Positions 1 to 10,498 of a stretch of 64,000 nucleotides of DNA are shown piece by piece. Both the position numbers and the translations under genes were made by a program. Source of the DNA: Enterobacter sp. Cy-643 (GTDB lineage: Bacteria; Pseudomonadota; Gammaproteobacteria; Enterobacterales; Enterobacteriaceae); assembly GCF_011752815.1 (NCBI RefSeq), contig NZ_VWWV01000004.1, positions 1 to 64,000 on the forward strand, read 5' to 3'. Within the stretch, counting starts at the first letter, position 1; each line of letters starts with the position of its first letter. The notes beneath the pieces were generated by a model. It did not search any database and had not been told where the DNA came from. It saw only the letters and a program-made list of their open reading frames with translations.

Positions 1-68
1 TATTTTCGCTTTCGTCTGACTGACGCCGGGGTTGTTAAGCCGCTTTCGAAGCCGCTTCACCGTGTCAG

Positions 69-131
69 TGGAGGCGCATTATAGGGAGTTCTCAGAGCCT
101 GACAACCCCTAATTTGAAAAAACTTTCTGAC
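69..131 (-). promoter_or_regulatory. rrn P1: rRNA operon P1 promoter reading left out of the window
   Basis: Read on the minus strand, the -35 is TTGTCA (100-105) and the -10 is TATAAT (78-83), with a 16-bp spacer. The GC-rich discriminator GCGCC follows, and the expected start is near 69. An A/T-rich UP-like stretch lies upstream at about 110-131. The 16-bp spacer, UP element, discriminator and the trailing CACTGACACGG are hallmarks of enterobacterial rrn P1 promoters (growth-rate and stringent control). In E. coli yieP likewise lies beside rrsC. The rRNA genes themselves are outside the window. Confidence 0.88.
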
Positions 132-255
132 CGCATTCTTTTTCACCAACGACGCGCAGAAAGCCAGCAAATCAGGGATATTTGCTGCATAAATCACCGC
201 AAAATCATCGCCGGTGGCATACTAGGGTAAGAAATACAGCTAAAGGAATTGCGTC

Positions 256-954
256 ATGTCTTTATCCACTCAACAGCTCGCCGCCCAAAAAAACCTTTCT
301 TATGTACTGGCGGAGAAAATAGCCCAGCGAATTCTTAAGGGTGAGTATGCGGCAGGCAGCATTCTTCCGGGCGAGATGGAACTGGGCGATCTCTTTGGCG
401 TCAGCCGGACGGCCGTTCGTGAAGCCGTCAAGACGCTAGCCGCTAAAGGCATGCTGTTGCCTCGTCCAAGGATTGGCACTCGCGTTATGCCCCGCAGCCA
501 CTGGAATTTCCTTGATAAGGAACTGATAGCCTGGTGGATGACCAAAGATAACTTCAGCCATGTAGTAGAAGAGTTTTTGATTATGCGTAATAGCCTGGAA
601 CCGCAGGCCTGCGCATTAGCCGCTATTAATAGTAATGAGGAGCAACGCACCAGGCTGGCTCAACTGATGGCGCAAATGACGGAACTGCAGACGGCCTTTG
701 ACCGTCAGCGGTGGATTGAAGTGGATATGGCCTACCACGAGCTCATCTATGAAATGAGCGGTAACCCTTTCATGACATCTTTCGCGAACTTATTCAGATC
801 GATTTATTACACTTACTTCACCGCGATTACCGATAACCAAGTCATTAAGCTCGATTTGCATCAGGCGATTGTTGATGCCATTACTCAGGGAGAGGACCAG
901 GTAGCCTTTAACGCCTGCCTGGCGCTATTAAAGGAACCCGTCGTTCATCGGTAG
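256..954 (+). CDS. yieP: FadR/GntR-family transcriptional regulator YieP
   Basis: A 232-residue DNA-binding regulator. The N-terminal winged helix-turn-helix (about 15-75) carries the GntR signature LPGEMELGDLFGVSRTAVRE, and the C-terminal helical region (about 95-225) looks like an FCD ligand domain. It matches E. coli YieP in length, sequence and position between an rrn operon and hsrA. The start ATG is preceded by AAAGGA at a suitable distance. hsrA follows after 30 bp on the same strand, so the two are probably cotranscribed. The ligand is not evident from the sequence. Confidence 0.9.
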   Translation: MSLSTQQLAAQKNLSYVLAEKIAQRILKGEYAAGSILPGEMELGDLFGVSRTAVREAVKTLAAKGMLLPRPRIGTRVMPRSHWNFLDKELIAWWMTKDNFSHVVEEFLIMRNSLEPQACALAAINSNEEQRTRLAQLMAQMTELQTAFDRQRWIEVDMAYHELIYEMSGNPFMTSFANLFRSIYYTYFTAITDNQVIKLDLHQAIVDAITQGEDQVAFNACLALLKEPVVHR

Positions 955-984
955 TTAAAGGCGTACATAACCTTCAGGATAATA

Positions 985-2379
985 ATGACGAAAACAGCAC
1001 GCAGTATGGCCGGCTTGCCGTGGATAGCCGCAATGGCGTTCTTTATGCAGGCGCTGGATGCCACCATCCTTAACACCGCGCTACCGGCAATAGCCCATAG
1101 CCTGAATCGCTCCCCGCTGGCCATGCAGGCCGCCATTATTAGCTACACCTTAACCGTCGCCATGCTTATCCCGGTAAGCGGCTGGCTAGCCGATCGCTTT
1201 GGCACACGCCGCGTATTTATGGTAGCCGTTAGCCTGTTTACTCTCGGCTCCTTTGCCTGCGCCATGTCGGGATCTTTAACCGAACTGGTTATCTTCCGCG
1301 TGATTCAGGGAATTGGCGGCGCAATGATGATGCCGGTTGCGCGTCTGGCATTACTTCGGGCTTACCCACGCAGCGAGCTATTGCCTGTACTCAACTTTGT
1401 GACCATGCCCGGCTTGGTCGGCCCCATTATTGGCCCACTGCTCGGCGGCGTTCTGGTGACCTGGGCAAGCTGGCACTGGATATTTTTAATCAATATCCCG
1501 ATTGGCATTCTGGGTCTGCTGTATGCCCGCAAGTATATGCCCAACTTCACCACACCGAAGCGCGGGTTTGATATGAGCGGCTTCCTGCTGTTTGGTGCGG
1601 GCCTGGTTCTGATCTCCAGCGGGGTTGAGCTGTTTGGCGAGCGAATCGTTGCCAGCTATATAGGGATGTTAGTCATTCTGGGCGGTATTTTATTGCTGCT
1701 GGCTTATGTCTGGCATGCCCGCCGCGTTCCAACGCCGCTTATCCCCCTTCCTCTCTTTAAAACGCGTACCTTCTCCGTTGGCATAGTCGGCAATATAGCC
1801 TCTCGGCTCGGCACCGGCTGCGTACCTTTTTTAATGCCGCTTATGCTGCAGGTCGGTTTTGGTTACTCGGCACTGCTGGCTGGCTGCATGATGGCACCTA
1901 CGGCGGTGGGTTCGTTACTGGCTAAATCGACGGTGACTCAGGTGCTGCGCTGGCTGGGCTATCGTAAAACGCTGGTCGGGATCACTCTGGTCATCGGTCT
2001 GCTGATTGCGCAGTTCTCGCTGCAGTCACCGGGCATGGAGGTCTGGCTGCTGATCCTACCCCTCTTTATATTAGGGATGGCAATGTCGACGCAGTTTACG
2101 GCCATGAACACCATTACCCTTGCGGACCTGACGGATGAGAACGCCAGCAGCGGTAACAGCGTGCTGGCCGTGACTCAACAGCTCTCAATTAGCCTTGGGG
2201 TTGCCGTTAGTGCCGCGGTGCTACGTGCATGGGAAGGAATAGACAGCGTCAATACCATTGAACAGTTCCATTACACGCTGCTGACGATGGGCGCGATAAC
2301 GCTAGTCTCTTCGGCGGTATTTCTGCTGTTGCGCCCAAAAGACGGGCGCAACTTAATAAAAGAACGTCACAAGCCTTAA
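985..2379 (+). CDS. hsrA: MFS multidrug-type transporter HsrA
   Basis: A 464-residue inner-membrane protein, hydrophobic throughout. It resembles the 14-helix DHA2 branch of the major facilitator superfamily, with a loop motif near residues 70-80 ([13 protein letters not shown]). E. coli HsrA (YieO) is of similar size and has the same neighbours. The substrate is not known from the sequence. AGGAT sits just upstream of the ATG. The stop codon overlaps the end of convergent rbsR by 4 bp, leaving no room for a separate terminator. Confidence 0.88.
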   Translation: MTKTARSMAGLPWIAAMAFFMQALDATILNTALPAIAHSLNRSPLAMQAAIISYTLTVAMLIPVSGWLADRFGTRRVFMVAVSLFTLGSFACAMSGSLTELVIFRVIQGIGGAMMMPVARLALLRAYPRSELLPVLNFVTMPGLVGPIIGPLLGGVLVTWASWHWIFLINIPIGILGLLYARKYMPNFTTPKRGFDMSGFLLFGAGLVLISSGVELFGERIVASYIGMLVILGGILLLLAYVWHARRVPTPLIPLPLFKTRTFSVGIVGNIASRLGTGCVPFLMPLMLQVGFGYSALLAGCMMAPTAVGSLLAKSTVTQVLRWLGYRKTLVGITLVIGLLIAQFSLQSPGMEVWLLILPLFILGMAMSTQFTAMNTITLADLTDENASSGNSVLAVTQQLSISLGVAVSAAVLRAWEGIDSVNTIEQFHYTLLTMGAITLVSSAVFLLLRPKDGRNLIKERHKP

Positions 2380-3368
2380 ACGGAGCTTCGCTCCACCAGC
2401 TCTGGCGTGAGCAGTAAGCGTTGCTGCGCCAGGTCTGGCTGCCCCATTCGGTGAATCAGCACATCCACGGCCAGCTCGCCGAGCTCATCTTTAGGCTGAT
2501 GAATGGTCGTCAACGGCGGTGTCATGTAGCGCGCAAGTTCAATATCATCGTAGCCAATCACCGCCATATCCTGCGGAATGCTAAGACCAGCCTGATACAA
2601 AGCATGGTAGGCCCCAACGGCCATGGCGTCATTTCCCATGAATACCGCGTCCGGCCTGTCCGCCAGGGTAAGCAGTTCGCTCATGGCGCTAAATCCCCCC
2701 TGAAACTCGAAATCACCGATAATTTCATATCCTGGATGAATAATTAGCCCGGCCTGCGCCATTGCCTTACGGTAGCCTTCAAGGCGCAGTCTGGCCGGTG
2801 TTTTGTCCTGCGGCCCGGCGATGCAGGCAATACGGGTATAGCCATTGTCGATCAGGTGCTGCGTGGCCATTTCTCCTCCGAGCAGCGAGTTATCCTGAAT
2901 CACATCGCTTTGTCCTTCAAACGGTGCCCAGTCCATCATCACGGTCGGAATAGTTGGGTAGCGGTTGATGATTTCAGGCGAGGGCTGATGTGTTTCGGTA
3001 CACAACAGCAGTAATCCATCGACGCGCTTTTGCAGCAACGTTTCCAGATTTCGATTCATGCGGTGTTCATCGCCTTCGGTGTTGCACAGCACCAGGCTGT
3101 AGCCGCGCTCAAAGCAGCTACGCTCCACGCCGCGAACCAGTTCGGAATAAAAGGGGTTGCTACTCGCGGTGATCAGCATACCGATGGTATGCGTTTGATT
3201 CAGCTTGAGGCTGCGAGCCAACGCAGAAGGCGCATAATTCAGCGTTTTTACCGCAGCCTCAACCTTCTGGCGAATGGCATCGCTAACAAAGCGATCGTTA
3301 TTAATGACGTGAGAAACGGTAGAAGTAGAAACGCCCGCCAGGCGGGCGACGTCTTTCATGGTAGCCAT
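2376..3368 (-). CDS. rbsR: Ribose operon repressor RbsR (LacI family)
   Basis: A 330-residue repressor. The N-terminal LacI-type helix-turn-helix reads [20 protein letters not shown], and a periplasmic-binding-protein-like effector domain fills the rest. It is the last gene of rbsDACBKR, 3 bp after rbsK, so it is autoregulated through the operon promoter. The expected DNA targets are the two CGAAACGTTTCG palindromes near 8206-8301. In E. coli the inducer is D-ribose. The start is set by the tight junction with rbsK. Confidence 0.95.
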   Translation of the reverse strand: MATMKDVARLAGVSTSTVSHVINNDRFVSDAIRQKVEAAVKTLNYAPSALARSLKLNQTHTIGMLITASSNPFYSELVRGVERSCFERGYSLVLCNTEGDEHRMNRNLETLLQKRVDGLLLLCTETHQPSPEIINRYPTIPTVMMDWAPFEGQSDVIQDNSLLGGEMATQHLIDNGYTRIACIAGPQDKTPARLRLEGYRKAMAQAGLIIHPGYEIIGDFEFQGGFSAMSELLTLADRPDAVFMGNDAMAVGAYHALYQAGLSIPQDMAVIGYDDIELARYMTPPLTTIHQPKDELGELAVDVLIHRMGQPDLAQQRLLLTPELVERSSV

Positions 3369-3371
3369 GGC

Positions 3372-4301
3372 TTACCTCTGCTGCTGCAGGAACTCATCTA
3401 TTTCCTTGCGCCACGGCACGGACGGCTGAGCACCTTTTCGCGTTACGGCAATTGCGGCGGCAGCGTGAGCAAATCGCACGGCGTCTTCCATCGGCTTATC
3501 TTCCAGCAATGCAGTCACCAGCGCACCGTTAAAGGTGTCGCCGGCGGCGATAGTATCGACGGCTTTAACCTTAAAGCCTGGTACACGTTTGCCGTGACCT
3601 TTTTCACTTAGCCATACGCCACGGCTGCCGAGCGTGATAATCACCGTTTCGATTCCCTTACCGTGCAGCACTTCTGCAGCTTTGGCAGCATCTGCATCGT
3701 TCTCAACGCGCACGCCGGTCAGTTTTTCTGCTTCCGTTTCGTTCGGCGTGATCATATCTAACAGAGAAAGAAGCTCATCAGAGAGTTCACAGGCCGGGGC
3801 CGGGTTTAGAATCACTTTGGTCTGGTGTTGATGGGCAATTTTCGCCGCCGCCAGCACGCTTTCAAGCGGGGATTCCAGCTGCATTAATAATGCCGAAGCA
3901 TCAGCGATTTTTTGCCGTTGGGCTTCAACCAGCACAGGGGTCAATACCGCGTTAGCGCCTGCATGAATGCCGATCACATTTTCACCTGCACCGTTGACAA
4001 AAATTAGTGCCACGCCGGTCGCTTCATCTTTAATGGTACTGATTGGCGAAGTATCAATATTATCGCTGGCAAGCTGCTTACAAACGCGGCCACCGGTATC
4101 GTCATCGCCCACACAGGCAATAAACGCAATGTCTGCTCCACTGCGCCCTGCCGCAACGGCCTGGTTCGCACCTTTACCGCCGAACGCCACCTGATACCCC
4201 TGCCCGGTGACGGTTTCACCCGGCGTTGGGAAATGTTCGAGGTTGAGGATATGGTCAGCATTGATGCTGCCAAGAACGACGAGTTTGCCTGTGCTTTTCA
4301 T
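3372..4301 (-). CDS. rbsK: Ribokinase
   Basis: A 309-residue PfkB-family sugar kinase that phosphorylates D-ribose to ribose 5-phosphate in the cytoplasm. The N-terminal family motif GGKGANQAVAAGRSGAD (about 42-58) and the C-terminal catalytic motif with DTIAAGDTFNGALV (anion hole and base Asp, about 249-262) are both present. The length equals E. coli RbsK. It lies between rbsB and rbsR. The 68-bp gap to rbsB contains a strong hairpin. Confidence 0.96.
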   Translation of the reverse strand: MKSTGKLVVLGSINADHILNLEHFPTPGETVTGQGYQVAFGGKGANQAVAAGRSGADIAFIACVGDDDTGGRVCKQLASDNIDTSPISTIKDEATGVALIFVNGAGENVIGIHAGANAVLTPVLVEAQRQKIADASALLMQLESPLESVLAAAKIAHQHQTKVILNPAPACELSDELLSLLDMITPNETEAEKLTGVRVENDADAAKAAEVLHGKGIETVIITLGSRGVWLSEKGHGKRVPGFKVKAVDTIAAGDTFNGALVTALLEDKPMEDAVRFAHAAAAIAVTRKGAQPSVPWRKEIDEFLQQQR

Positions 4302-4322
4302 ATCTTGATATCCAGTTTGAGT

Positions 4323-4346
4323 GCGCCGCTCATGCCTGAGCGGCGC
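4323..4346 (-). terminator. Intercistronic stem-loop between rbsB and rbsK
   Basis: A perfect 10-bp inverted repeat (GCGCCGCTCA / TGAGCGGCGC) with a TGCC loop, just 3' of rbsB in the transcript. No T-tract follows in the reading direction, so it is more likely to stabilise the upstream rbsDACB mRNA or attenuate rbsK-rbsR than to terminate fully. This would suit a binding protein needed in excess over kinase and repressor. The role is inferred from structure and position. Confidence 0.6.
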
Positions 4347-4369
4347 GTTGCCCTGCTTTTCTTTAATTC

Positions 4370-5257
4370 TTATTTGGTGATCAGTTTTAAATCAACCGGG
4401 ATTTTCGCATCCACTTTCTCGCCTTTGAGCACTTTATCAGCGGTTTCCACACCGATAACGCCGATCTGGTCAGCCATCTGAGCCACTGTCGCGCCCAGTT
4501 TGCCGCCTTCAACCGCTTTCACACCGTCAGCCGTACCATCGAAACCGACGACCAGCACATCAGATTTACCCGCGGTTTGCAGCGCACGCAGGGCACCCAA
4601 TGCCATTTCGTCGTTCTGAGCAAACACAGCCTGGACGTTAGGGTGTGCAGTCAGCAGGTTCTGCATAACGTTCAGACCTTTAGTACGATCGAAGTCAGCT
4701 GGCTGGCTGGCCAGCACGTCAAATTTATGTGCCGCAACCGCCTGTTTGAAACCTTCGCCGCGTTCACGGGCTGCGGAAGCACCAGCAATACCCTGCAGCT
4801 CAATAACTTTCGCGCCGTCGCCCAGTTTCTTAGCGATGAAATCACCGGCCATTTTACCGCCAGCAACGTTATCAGAAGCAATGTGGCTCACCACGGTACC
4901 CTGGTTGGCCATACGGTCGAGGGTGATCACCGGGATTTTAGCCTGGTTTGCCATCTTAACGGCATTGCCCACCGCGTCGGAATCCGTTGGGTTAATCAGC
5001 ATTAATTTGGTGCCGCGAACCGTTAAGTCTTGCACGTTGGCCAGCTCTTTTGCCGGGTTGTTTTGTGAATCCAGCACCACCAGGTTGTAGCCCAGTTTGT
5101 CAGCTTCTTTCTGCGCGCCATCTTTTAGCGACACGAAGAACGGGTTATTCAGGGTAGACACTACCAGCGCGATGGTGTCTTTTGCCATGGCGTTTGCGCT
5201 TACGGTGGCGCTCAGGGCGACAGCGGAAACCAGGGTAGCCAGTTTTTTCATGTTCAT
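4370..5257 (-). CDS. rbsB: Periplasmic D-ribose-binding protein
   Basis: A 295-residue precursor. The signal peptide [20 protein letters not shown] ends in ANAMA before [11 protein letters not shown]. The mature protein is a type I periplasmic binding fold that delivers ribose to RbsC and to the chemoreceptor Trg. It is almost collinear with E. coli RbsB ([39 protein letters not shown]). It is the fourth gene of the ribose operon, 27 bp after rbsC. Confidence 0.96.
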   Translation of the reverse strand: MNMKKLATLVSAVALSATVSANAMAKDTIALVVSTLNNPFFVSLKDGAQKEADKLGYNLVVLDSQNNPAKELANVQDLTVRGTKLMLINPTDSDAVGNAVKMANQAKIPVITLDRMANQGTVVSHIASDNVAGGKMAGDFIAKKLGDGAKVIELQGIAGASAARERGEGFKQAVAAHKFDVLASQPADFDRTKGLNVMQNLLTAHPNVQAVFAQNDEMALGALRALQTAGKSDVLVVGFDGTADGVKAVEGGKLGATVAQMADQIGVIGVETADKVLKGEKVDAKIPVDLKLITK

Positions 5258-5284
5258 AGTCAGATGTCCTGTAGGGTTATGGTT

Positions 5285-6250
5285 TTACTGCTTTTTATTG
5301 TCCACCAGCACCGCCAGCAAAATTACCACCGCTTTGACGATCATCTGGTAATAAGAAGAAACACCTAATAAATTCAGACCGTTGTTCAGGAAGCCGAGGA
5401 TCAATGCCCCGATCAGCGTGCCGACAATCCGGCCTTTGCCGCCCGCCAGACTGGTACCGCCCAGCACAACCGCCGCAATAGCATCCAGTTCATATCCCGC
5501 ACCCGCCGTTGGCTGCGCAGAGGAAAGACGTGCTACTTCGATGATCCCAGCCAGCGAGGCCAGCAGACCACACAGAGAGTAGACGATGATTTTCACTTTG
5601 TTGACGCTAATACCTGACAGGCGCGTTGCCGCTTCGTTGCCGCCGAGGGCATAGATATAACGCCCCAGGCGAGTGTGATGCAGCATGTACCATGCGGCCA
5701 GGAAAACAATCGCCATGATCCAGACCGGCGTCGGGATCCCCAGCGGGCGGCCAATACCGAACCAGCCAAACAGGTCAGCATTATCCGAGAAGCCGGTGTT
5801 CATCGGGCTGCCGTTGGTGTAAACCAGCGTCACCCCGCGCAGCAGCAGCATCATCACCAGGGTGGCAATAAAGGCCTGAACCCGCCCTTTCGCTACAATC
5901 ACGCCCGTTACGGCACCAATTGCGGCCCCGAGAGCCAGCGCAGCGGCAACGGCCACCAGTGCATTCACCTCAAAGCCCACAATCGAAGCCGCTACCGCTC
6001 CGGTCAACGCCAGAAGAGAACCGACGGACAGGTCGATCCCGGATGTCAGAATGACCAGCGTCATTCCCACCGCCATAATGGCGTTCACCGACGTTTGCTG
6101 CAGGATGTTGAACAGGTTATTCACGGTAAAGAAGTTCGGGCTCAGGGCCGAGACAATCGCAATCAGCACCAGCAGAGCGATCAGCGATTTTTGCTCCATC
6201 AGCCACGCTTTGGTGAACCAGCGACGGGTGGACACGGTCTGGGTACTCAT
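5285..6250 (-). CDS. rbsC: Ribose ABC transporter permease
   Basis: A 321-residue inner-membrane protein with many hydrophobic segments. It is the homodimeric channel for ribose. The EAA-like cytoplasmic region is [19 protein letters not shown], and its length equals E. coli RbsC. The start overlaps the end of rbsA by 4 bp (ATGA-type junction), which indicates translational coupling. Confidence 0.96.
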   Translation of the reverse strand: MSTQTVSTRRWFTKAWLMEQKSLIALLVLIAIVSALSPNFFTVNNLFNILQQTSVNAIMAVGMTLVILTSGIDLSVGSLLALTGAVAASIVGFEVNALVAVAAALALGAAIGAVTGVIVAKGRVQAFIATLVMMLLLRGVTLVYTNGSPMNTGFSDNADLFGWFGIGRPLGIPTPVWIMAIVFLAAWYMLHHTRLGRYIYALGGNEAATRLSGISVNKVKIIVYSLCGLLASLAGIIEVARLSSAQPTAGAGYELDAIAAVVLGGTSLAGGKGRIVGTLIGALILGFLNNGLNLLGVSSYYQMIVKAVVILLAVLVDNKKQ

Positions 6251-7761
6251 TTATCTAACTCCTGATTCACTCGATGAAGCTTACCAACGGCCGCGGCCAT
6301 CAGCGCCTCCTGGGTGGCCTCTTCACGGGAGAATTCACCGCTCAGTCGACCTTCGTGGATAACCATTATACGGTCGCTCATGCCCAGCACTTCCGGCATC
6401 TCGGACGACACAAGGATGATGCTCAACCCTTCGGCTTTAAACTGGTTAATTAACTGATAAATTTCTTTTTTCGCCCCAACGTCCACGCCACGGGTTGGCT
6501 CGTCGAGGATCAGCACTTTCGGGCGGGTCATCAGCCCGCGCGCAATGGCGACTTTCTGTTGGTTACCACCGGACAGCAGGCCAATCGGCTGCTCCATAGA
6601 TGGCGTTTTGACGTTGAACAGGCGAATAAAGTCCTGCACCGCCTGCTGCTCATCTTTATGCTTCAGGCTGCCCGCCCCGCGGCTGAAATAACGCAGCGCG
6701 GTCAGCGACATGTTCTCCTTCACCGACATCCCCAGAACCAGGCCATCACGCTTGCGGTCTTCAGAGATATAAACGATGCCGTTAGCCAGCCCATCCTGCG
6801 GAGAGCGAGTCACCACCTCACGGCCATCCAGCGCCACATAGCCGCCGGTTCTCGGCAGCGCGCCATACAGCACTTTCATCAATTCGGTACGCCCGGCGCC
6901 CATCAGTCCGGCAACGCCGAGGATTTCGCCTTTGCGCAGCGTGAAAGAAACCGCCTTCACGCCGGGGCCGGAGACGTTATCGACCCGCAGGCGAATATCG
7001 CCGGGCTGTTTGTCCAGATGCGGATACTGGTCTTCCAGCTTGCGGCCAACCATCATTTCGATCAGGGTATCTTCGGTAAGCGAGGAGACTTCACGCTCGG
7101 CAATAAACTGCCCGTCGCGCAGCACGGTAACATCGTCGCACACCTCAAAAATTTCTTTCATGCGGTGGGAGATATAAACAATGCCGCAGCCCTGGGCCTT
7201 CAGTTCACGGATAACGCGGAACAGCGACTCGGTTTCCGTGTCGGTCAGCGCATCGGTAGGCTCATCCATAACGATGACTTTAGACTCAAAGCTCAGCACT
7301 TTGGCGATCTCAACCATTTGCTGATCGCCAATCGACAGCTCACCCACCAGACGCTCGCTGGTGTAGCGTAAATTCAGCTTCGCCAGCAGCTTGTCGGCTT
7401 CGCGGTACATCTTCTTCCAGTCAATGTTGCCAAAATGCCCGACAAACTCGCGGCCAAGGAAGATGTTCTCCGCAATGCTGAGCTGCGGGATCAGGTTGAG
7501 TTCCTGGTGGATAATCCCGATACCGGCTTCCTGAGACGCTTTGGGCCCGCTAAAGGCGGTTTCTTTTCCCAACCACAGCAGTGAACCGGCATCCTTGGTA
7601 TAGATCCCGGTCAGGACTTTCATCATCGTGGATTTGCCGGCGCCGTTTTCACCCACCAGCGCCATAGCACGACCCGGATAGACGTTCAGCGCCGCGCCAG
7701 ACAGGGCTTTCACCCCAGGGAACGATTTATCGATCCCTTTAAGTTGCAGTAAGGGTTCCAT
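6247..7761 (-). CDS. rbsA: Ribose ABC transporter ATPase
   Basis: A 504-residue protein with two fused ABC domains. The first domain has Walker [10 protein letters not shown] (about 37-45), signature-like LSIGDQQ and Walker B VIVMDEP. The second has a degenerate Walker A (GLMGAGRTE), signature [15 protein letters not shown] and LILDEP. One canonical and one degenerate site is normal for sugar importers of this family. It is 3 residues longer than E. coli RbsA. The start lies 10 bp after rbsD. Confidence 0.96.
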   Translation of the reverse strand: MEPLLQLKGIDKSFPGVKALSGAALNVYPGRAMALVGENGAGKSTMMKVLTGIYTKDAGSLLWLGKETAFSGPKASQEAGIGIIHQELNLIPQLSIAENIFLGREFVGHFGNIDWKKMYREADKLLAKLNLRYTSERLVGELSIGDQQMVEIAKVLSFESKVIVMDEPTDALTDTETESLFRVIRELKAQGCGIVYISHRMKEIFEVCDDVTVLRDGQFIAEREVSSLTEDTLIEMMVGRKLEDQYPHLDKQPGDIRLRVDNVSGPGVKAVSFTLRKGEILGVAGLMGAGRTELMKVLYGALPRTGGYVALDGREVVTRSPQDGLANGIVYISEDRKRDGLVLGMSVKENMSLTALRYFSRGAGSLKHKDEQQAVQDFIRLFNVKTPSMEQPIGLLSGGNQQKVAIARGLMTRPKVLILDEPTRGVDVGAKKEIYQLINQFKAEGLSIILVSSEMPEVLGMSDRIMVIHEGRLSGEFSREEATQEALMAAAVGKLHRVNQELDK

Positions 7762-7771
7762 GCTGACCTCC

Positions 7772-8191
7772 TCAGAAGGTTACGCCGGCACAGAGAATGA
7801 TATTCGCATACGGGGAACACTCCCCGCTGCGAATAACCGCATGTGCATCCGCGGTGTGCTGCTTGAACTGCTCATGGCTGATGTAACGAATAGTTATGGT
7901 GTTTCCCTGGTGTTTTTGCAGCTGCTCAATATGGCTGAGCAACGTTTCGTGAAGCGCGGGATTATGTTGTTTGATTTCAGAAGCAATGATTGCCGCCTCA
8001 ACCTGCATTTCCTGCGTTACCACATCCACGACCTGCATAAAGCCCGGGACGCCGTGAGTTAATGCCAAATCAATGCGCTGGGTATGACGCGGAATTGGCA
8101 GTCCGGCATCGGCAACCACCAGCATATCGGTGTGCCCCAGACGGGAGATAACGGCCGAAATATCAGCGTTAAGAACGGTACCTTTCTTCAT
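7772..8191 (-). CDS. rbsD: D-ribose pyranase
   Basis: A 139-residue cytoplasmic enzyme that interconverts the pyranose and furanose forms of ribose, supplying RbsK. The N-terminal region [20 protein letters not shown] includes the catalytic His of the RbsD/FucU family, and the length equals E. coli RbsD. It is the first gene of the operon, close behind the RbsR operator at 8206-8221. Confidence 0.96.
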   Translation of the reverse strand: MKKGTVLNADISAVISRLGHTDMLVVADAGLPIPRHTQRIDLALTHGVPGFMQVVDVVTQEMQVEAAIIASEIKQHNPALHETLLSHIEQLQKHQGNTITIRYISHEQFKQHTADAHAVIRSGECSPYANIILCAGVTF

Positions 8192-8205
8192 TTTCCTGCT
8201 CCACT

Positions 8206-8221
8206 AGCGAAACGTTTCGCT
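8206..8221. promoter_or_regulatory. RbsR operator O1
   Basis: AGCGAAACGTTTCGCT is a perfect 16-bp palindrome of the LacI-family type (central CG). It lies between a candidate rbsD promoter (-10 TACACT read on the minus strand at 8229-8234, -35 TTGTTT at 8253-8258, 18-bp spacer) and the rbsD start. Bound RbsR here would cover the transcription start. Confidence 0.85.
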
Positions 8222-8275
8222 GATAATGAGTGTAGGAAAAGAGGTGGCGGTTAAACAACCACTAGGTTAAAGAAG

Positions 8276-8301
8276 TGTGATCGACATCGAAACGTTTCGC
8301 T
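8276..8301. promoter_or_regulatory. Second RbsR operator (O2) overlapping a candidate CRP site
   Basis: CGAAACGTTTCG (8288-8299) repeats the core of O1, centred exactly 80 bp away. A partial CRP half-site TGTGA (8276-8280) plus TCGAA after 6 bp overlaps it. Its centre is about 61 bp upstream of the expected rbsD start, the usual class I activator position. The operator is clear. The CRP site is inferred from one good half and the spacing. Confidence 0.6.
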
Positions 8302-8310
8302 AATAAATGC

Positions 8311-8336
8311 AAAACGGCACCTGAGTACCGTTTTTT
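8311..8336 (-). terminator. kup transcription terminator
   Basis: AAAACGG (8311-8317) pairs with CCGTTTT across a short interrupted stem with CTGA loop, flanked by A/T runs on both sides (TTTTTT at 8331-8336 on plus, TTTT on minus). It is suited to end the leftward kup transcript before the rbs promoter, and could also work in the other direction. Confidence 0.6.
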
Positions 8337-8346
8337 AGTCTTTGCG

Positions 8347-8379
8347 CCCTCTCCTTGTGGGAGAGGGTCGGGGTGAGGG
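8347..8379. repeat. GC-rich interspersed palindrome, copy 1 (3' of kup)
   Basis: CCCTCTCC-TTGT-GGGAGAGGG followed by TCGGGGTGAGGG. It is a single-hairpin member of the dispersed family seen at six further loci in this window. It lies directly downstream of the kup stop codon. Confidence 0.75.
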
Positions 8380-8405
8380 CATCAGGCCAGTAAAGACTGG
8401 CTGAC

Positions 8406-10274
8406 TTAAATCTCGACCTGGGTTCCCAACTCGATAACCCTGTTCGGTGGGATCTCAAACTGGTCAGGCGCGCGCAGTGCATTTCGCTGCAGGGCCAGGA
8501 ACAGCTTTCCGCGCAGGCGGAGGTACCAGGGGCGTTTGCCGATAATCAGCGACTCATGCGACATGAAGAACGAGGTTTCCATCATCCGGCAGCTCAGGCC
8601 TTCCAGACCACAGCGGTGGAAAATCTCTTCCACGTTCGGCGTTTCACGCCAGCCGTAGCTGGCCACCACGCGCCAGAAGGTGGGCGACAGCTGCTCAATA
8701 GAAACGCGCTTAACGTTGTGAACATAGGGGGCGTCTTCGGTGCGCAGCGTCAGCAATACGACTCGCTCATGCAGCACTTTGTTGTGCTTCAGGTTATGCA
8801 GCATAGCAAACGGGATCACGTTCAACGCGCGGGACATATAAACCGCTGTACCCGGCACACGAACCGGCGGCGATTTCTCAAGGGACGCAATCATCGCTTC
8901 CAGCGAGTTACCGTGCTCGTGCATACGCCGCAGCAGGCGGAAACGCTCGCTTTTCCACGTCGTCATGATGGTAAACATGACAAGCCCCAGCGTAAGCGGC
9001 AGCCAGCCACCGGAGACGATTTTCTCGAGGTTAGCAGAGAACAGCGGCACGTCGATAAACAGGAAACCCACGCACATCAGGAGCACGGCAATTTTATTCC
9101 AGTGCCAGTTTTTGCGCGCAACGGTACAGCAAAGAATCGAGGTCAGCACCATTGTGCCGGTTACTGCGATCCCGTATGCCGCCGCCAGGTTACTTGAATG
9201 TTCGAAGCTAACGATGACGATCACCACGGCGATATACAGAATCCAGTTAATCGCTGGAATGTAAATCTGCCCGGATTCCATTTCCGAGGTATGGATGATA
9301 CGCATTGGCGAGAGATAACCCAGGCGAACCGCCTGACGAGTCAGCGAGAATACGCCGGAAATCACGGCCTGAGATGCGATAACCGTTGCCAGCGTTGCCA
9401 GAACCAGGAGCGGGATCAGCGCCCAGTCAGGAGCCAGCAGGAAGAACGGGTTTTTAATCGCTTCCGGGTTCTTTAATAGCAGGGCGCCCTGGCCAAAATA
9501 GTTCAGAACTAATGAAGGCAGAACCGCGATAAACCATGCGATACGAATCGGGAGCTTACCAAAGTGCCCCATATCGGCATATAGCGCTTCAACCCCGGTT
9601 ATAGCCAGCACAACAGCGCCGAGAGCAACGAACGACACGGCTTTGTACTGCACGAAGAAATTCACCGCCCAGGCCGGGTTAAGCGCCTGCAGAACTTCCG
9701 GGTTGCCGATGATACTGCGCGCGCCCAGAACAGCGAGCGTCAGAAACCACAGCAGCATAACCGGCGCAAACAGCTTGCCCACGATGCCGGTACCGTGTTT
9801 CTGAATCATAAACAGCAGCGTCAGCACAATAATAGAAAGGGGAACGATGTACTGATCGAGCTGCGGCGCGGCTATCTCCAGGCCCTCTATGGCCGACATC
9901 ACCGATATCGCCGGCGTGATAACCACCTCGCCGTAGAAGAAGCTACCGCCAATCAACCCCATGATTACCAGTACAGAGGTCATTCGCGCCGTCGTATTAC
10001 GCCCGGCAAGCGACATTAACGTTAAGATCCCGCCTTCTCCGGCGTTATCCGCCCGCATCACGAAGGTGAGATATTTGATGGAAACGACCAGTACCAACAG
10101 CCAAAAAATTAACGATAAAAAGCCAAACACGGCGTCGCGTTCAACGCCAAACCCAAACTGCCCGGACAGGCATTCTCGAAGGGTATAAAGCGGGCTGGTA
10201 CCAATATCACCGTACACAACCCCGATAGCAGCCAGCGTAACTGCCGGCAATGATTGTTTATTATCAGCGCTCAT
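8406..10274 (-). CDS. kup: Low-affinity potassium transporter Kup
   Basis: A 622-residue KUP/HAK/KT potassium uptake protein. The first two thirds hold about 12 membrane segments, beginning with the family stretch [17 protein letters not shown] (about 18-34). A cytoplasmic C-terminal domain follows. The length equals E. coli Kup (TrkD). It is monocistronic and diverges from ravA over 224 bp, in the E. coli order rbs-kup-ravA. Confidence 0.96.
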   Translation of the reverse strand: MSADNKQSLPAVTLAAIGVVYGDIGTSPLYTLRECLSGQFGFGVERDAVFGFLSLIFWLLVLVVSIKYLTFVMRADNAGEGGILTLMSLAGRNTTARMTSVLVIMGLIGGSFFYGEVVITPAISVMSAIEGLEIAAPQLDQYIVPLSIIVLTLLFMIQKHGTGIVGKLFAPVMLLWFLTLAVLGARSIIGNPEVLQALNPAWAVNFFVQYKAVSFVALGAVVLAITGVEALYADMGHFGKLPIRIAWFIAVLPSLVLNYFGQGALLLKNPEAIKNPFFLLAPDWALIPLLVLATLATVIASQAVISGVFSLTRQAVRLGYLSPMRIIHTSEMESGQIYIPAINWILYIAVVIVIVSFEHSSNLAAAYGIAVTGTMVLTSILCCTVARKNWHWNKIAVLLMCVGFLFIDVPLFSANLEKIVSGGWLPLTLGLVMFTIMTTWKSERFRLLRRMHEHGNSLEAMIASLEKSPPVRVPGTAVYMSRALNVIPFAMLHNLKHNKVLHERVVLLTLRTEDAPYVHNVKRVSIEQLSPTFWRVVASYGWRETPNVEEIFHRCGLEGLSCRMMETSFFMSHESLIIGKRPWYLRLRGKLFLALQRNALRAPDQFEIPPNRVIELGTQVEI

Positions 10275-10446
10275 AGACTAATCTTTTGTTGGAATCCCGA
10301 AAACGTGTGCTTAGTCCCTTGGCCCACAAAACGGCGCACAGTATGCACGATAATTGTGTAAATCGTACTCCTAAATGCATTTGACTTATCCCAGCTCAAA
10401 CGCTGCATGCGGCATAATCAGCACATTAACTGGCTAAAAATAAACG

Positions 10447-10453
10447 CTATACT
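10447..10453 (+). promoter_or_regulatory. Candidate sigma-S-type -10 of ravA-viaA
   Basis: CTATACT lies 45 bp before the ravA start and matches the extended sigma-S -10. E. coli ravA-viaA is known to be expressed mainly in stationary phase through sigma-S. No strong -35 is evident, as is usual for such promoters. Confidence 0.5.
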
Positions 10454-10498
10454 CGCGTTTCTCCACAGGGTTAACCGCGTAAGGATGCAAAGCTAATT

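Noticed and set aside
8276-8291. Strong CRP site at the rbs promoter
   Set aside because: Only one half (TGTGA) is good and the other is TCGAA. It is kept as a candidate because of its position but not as a firm feature.
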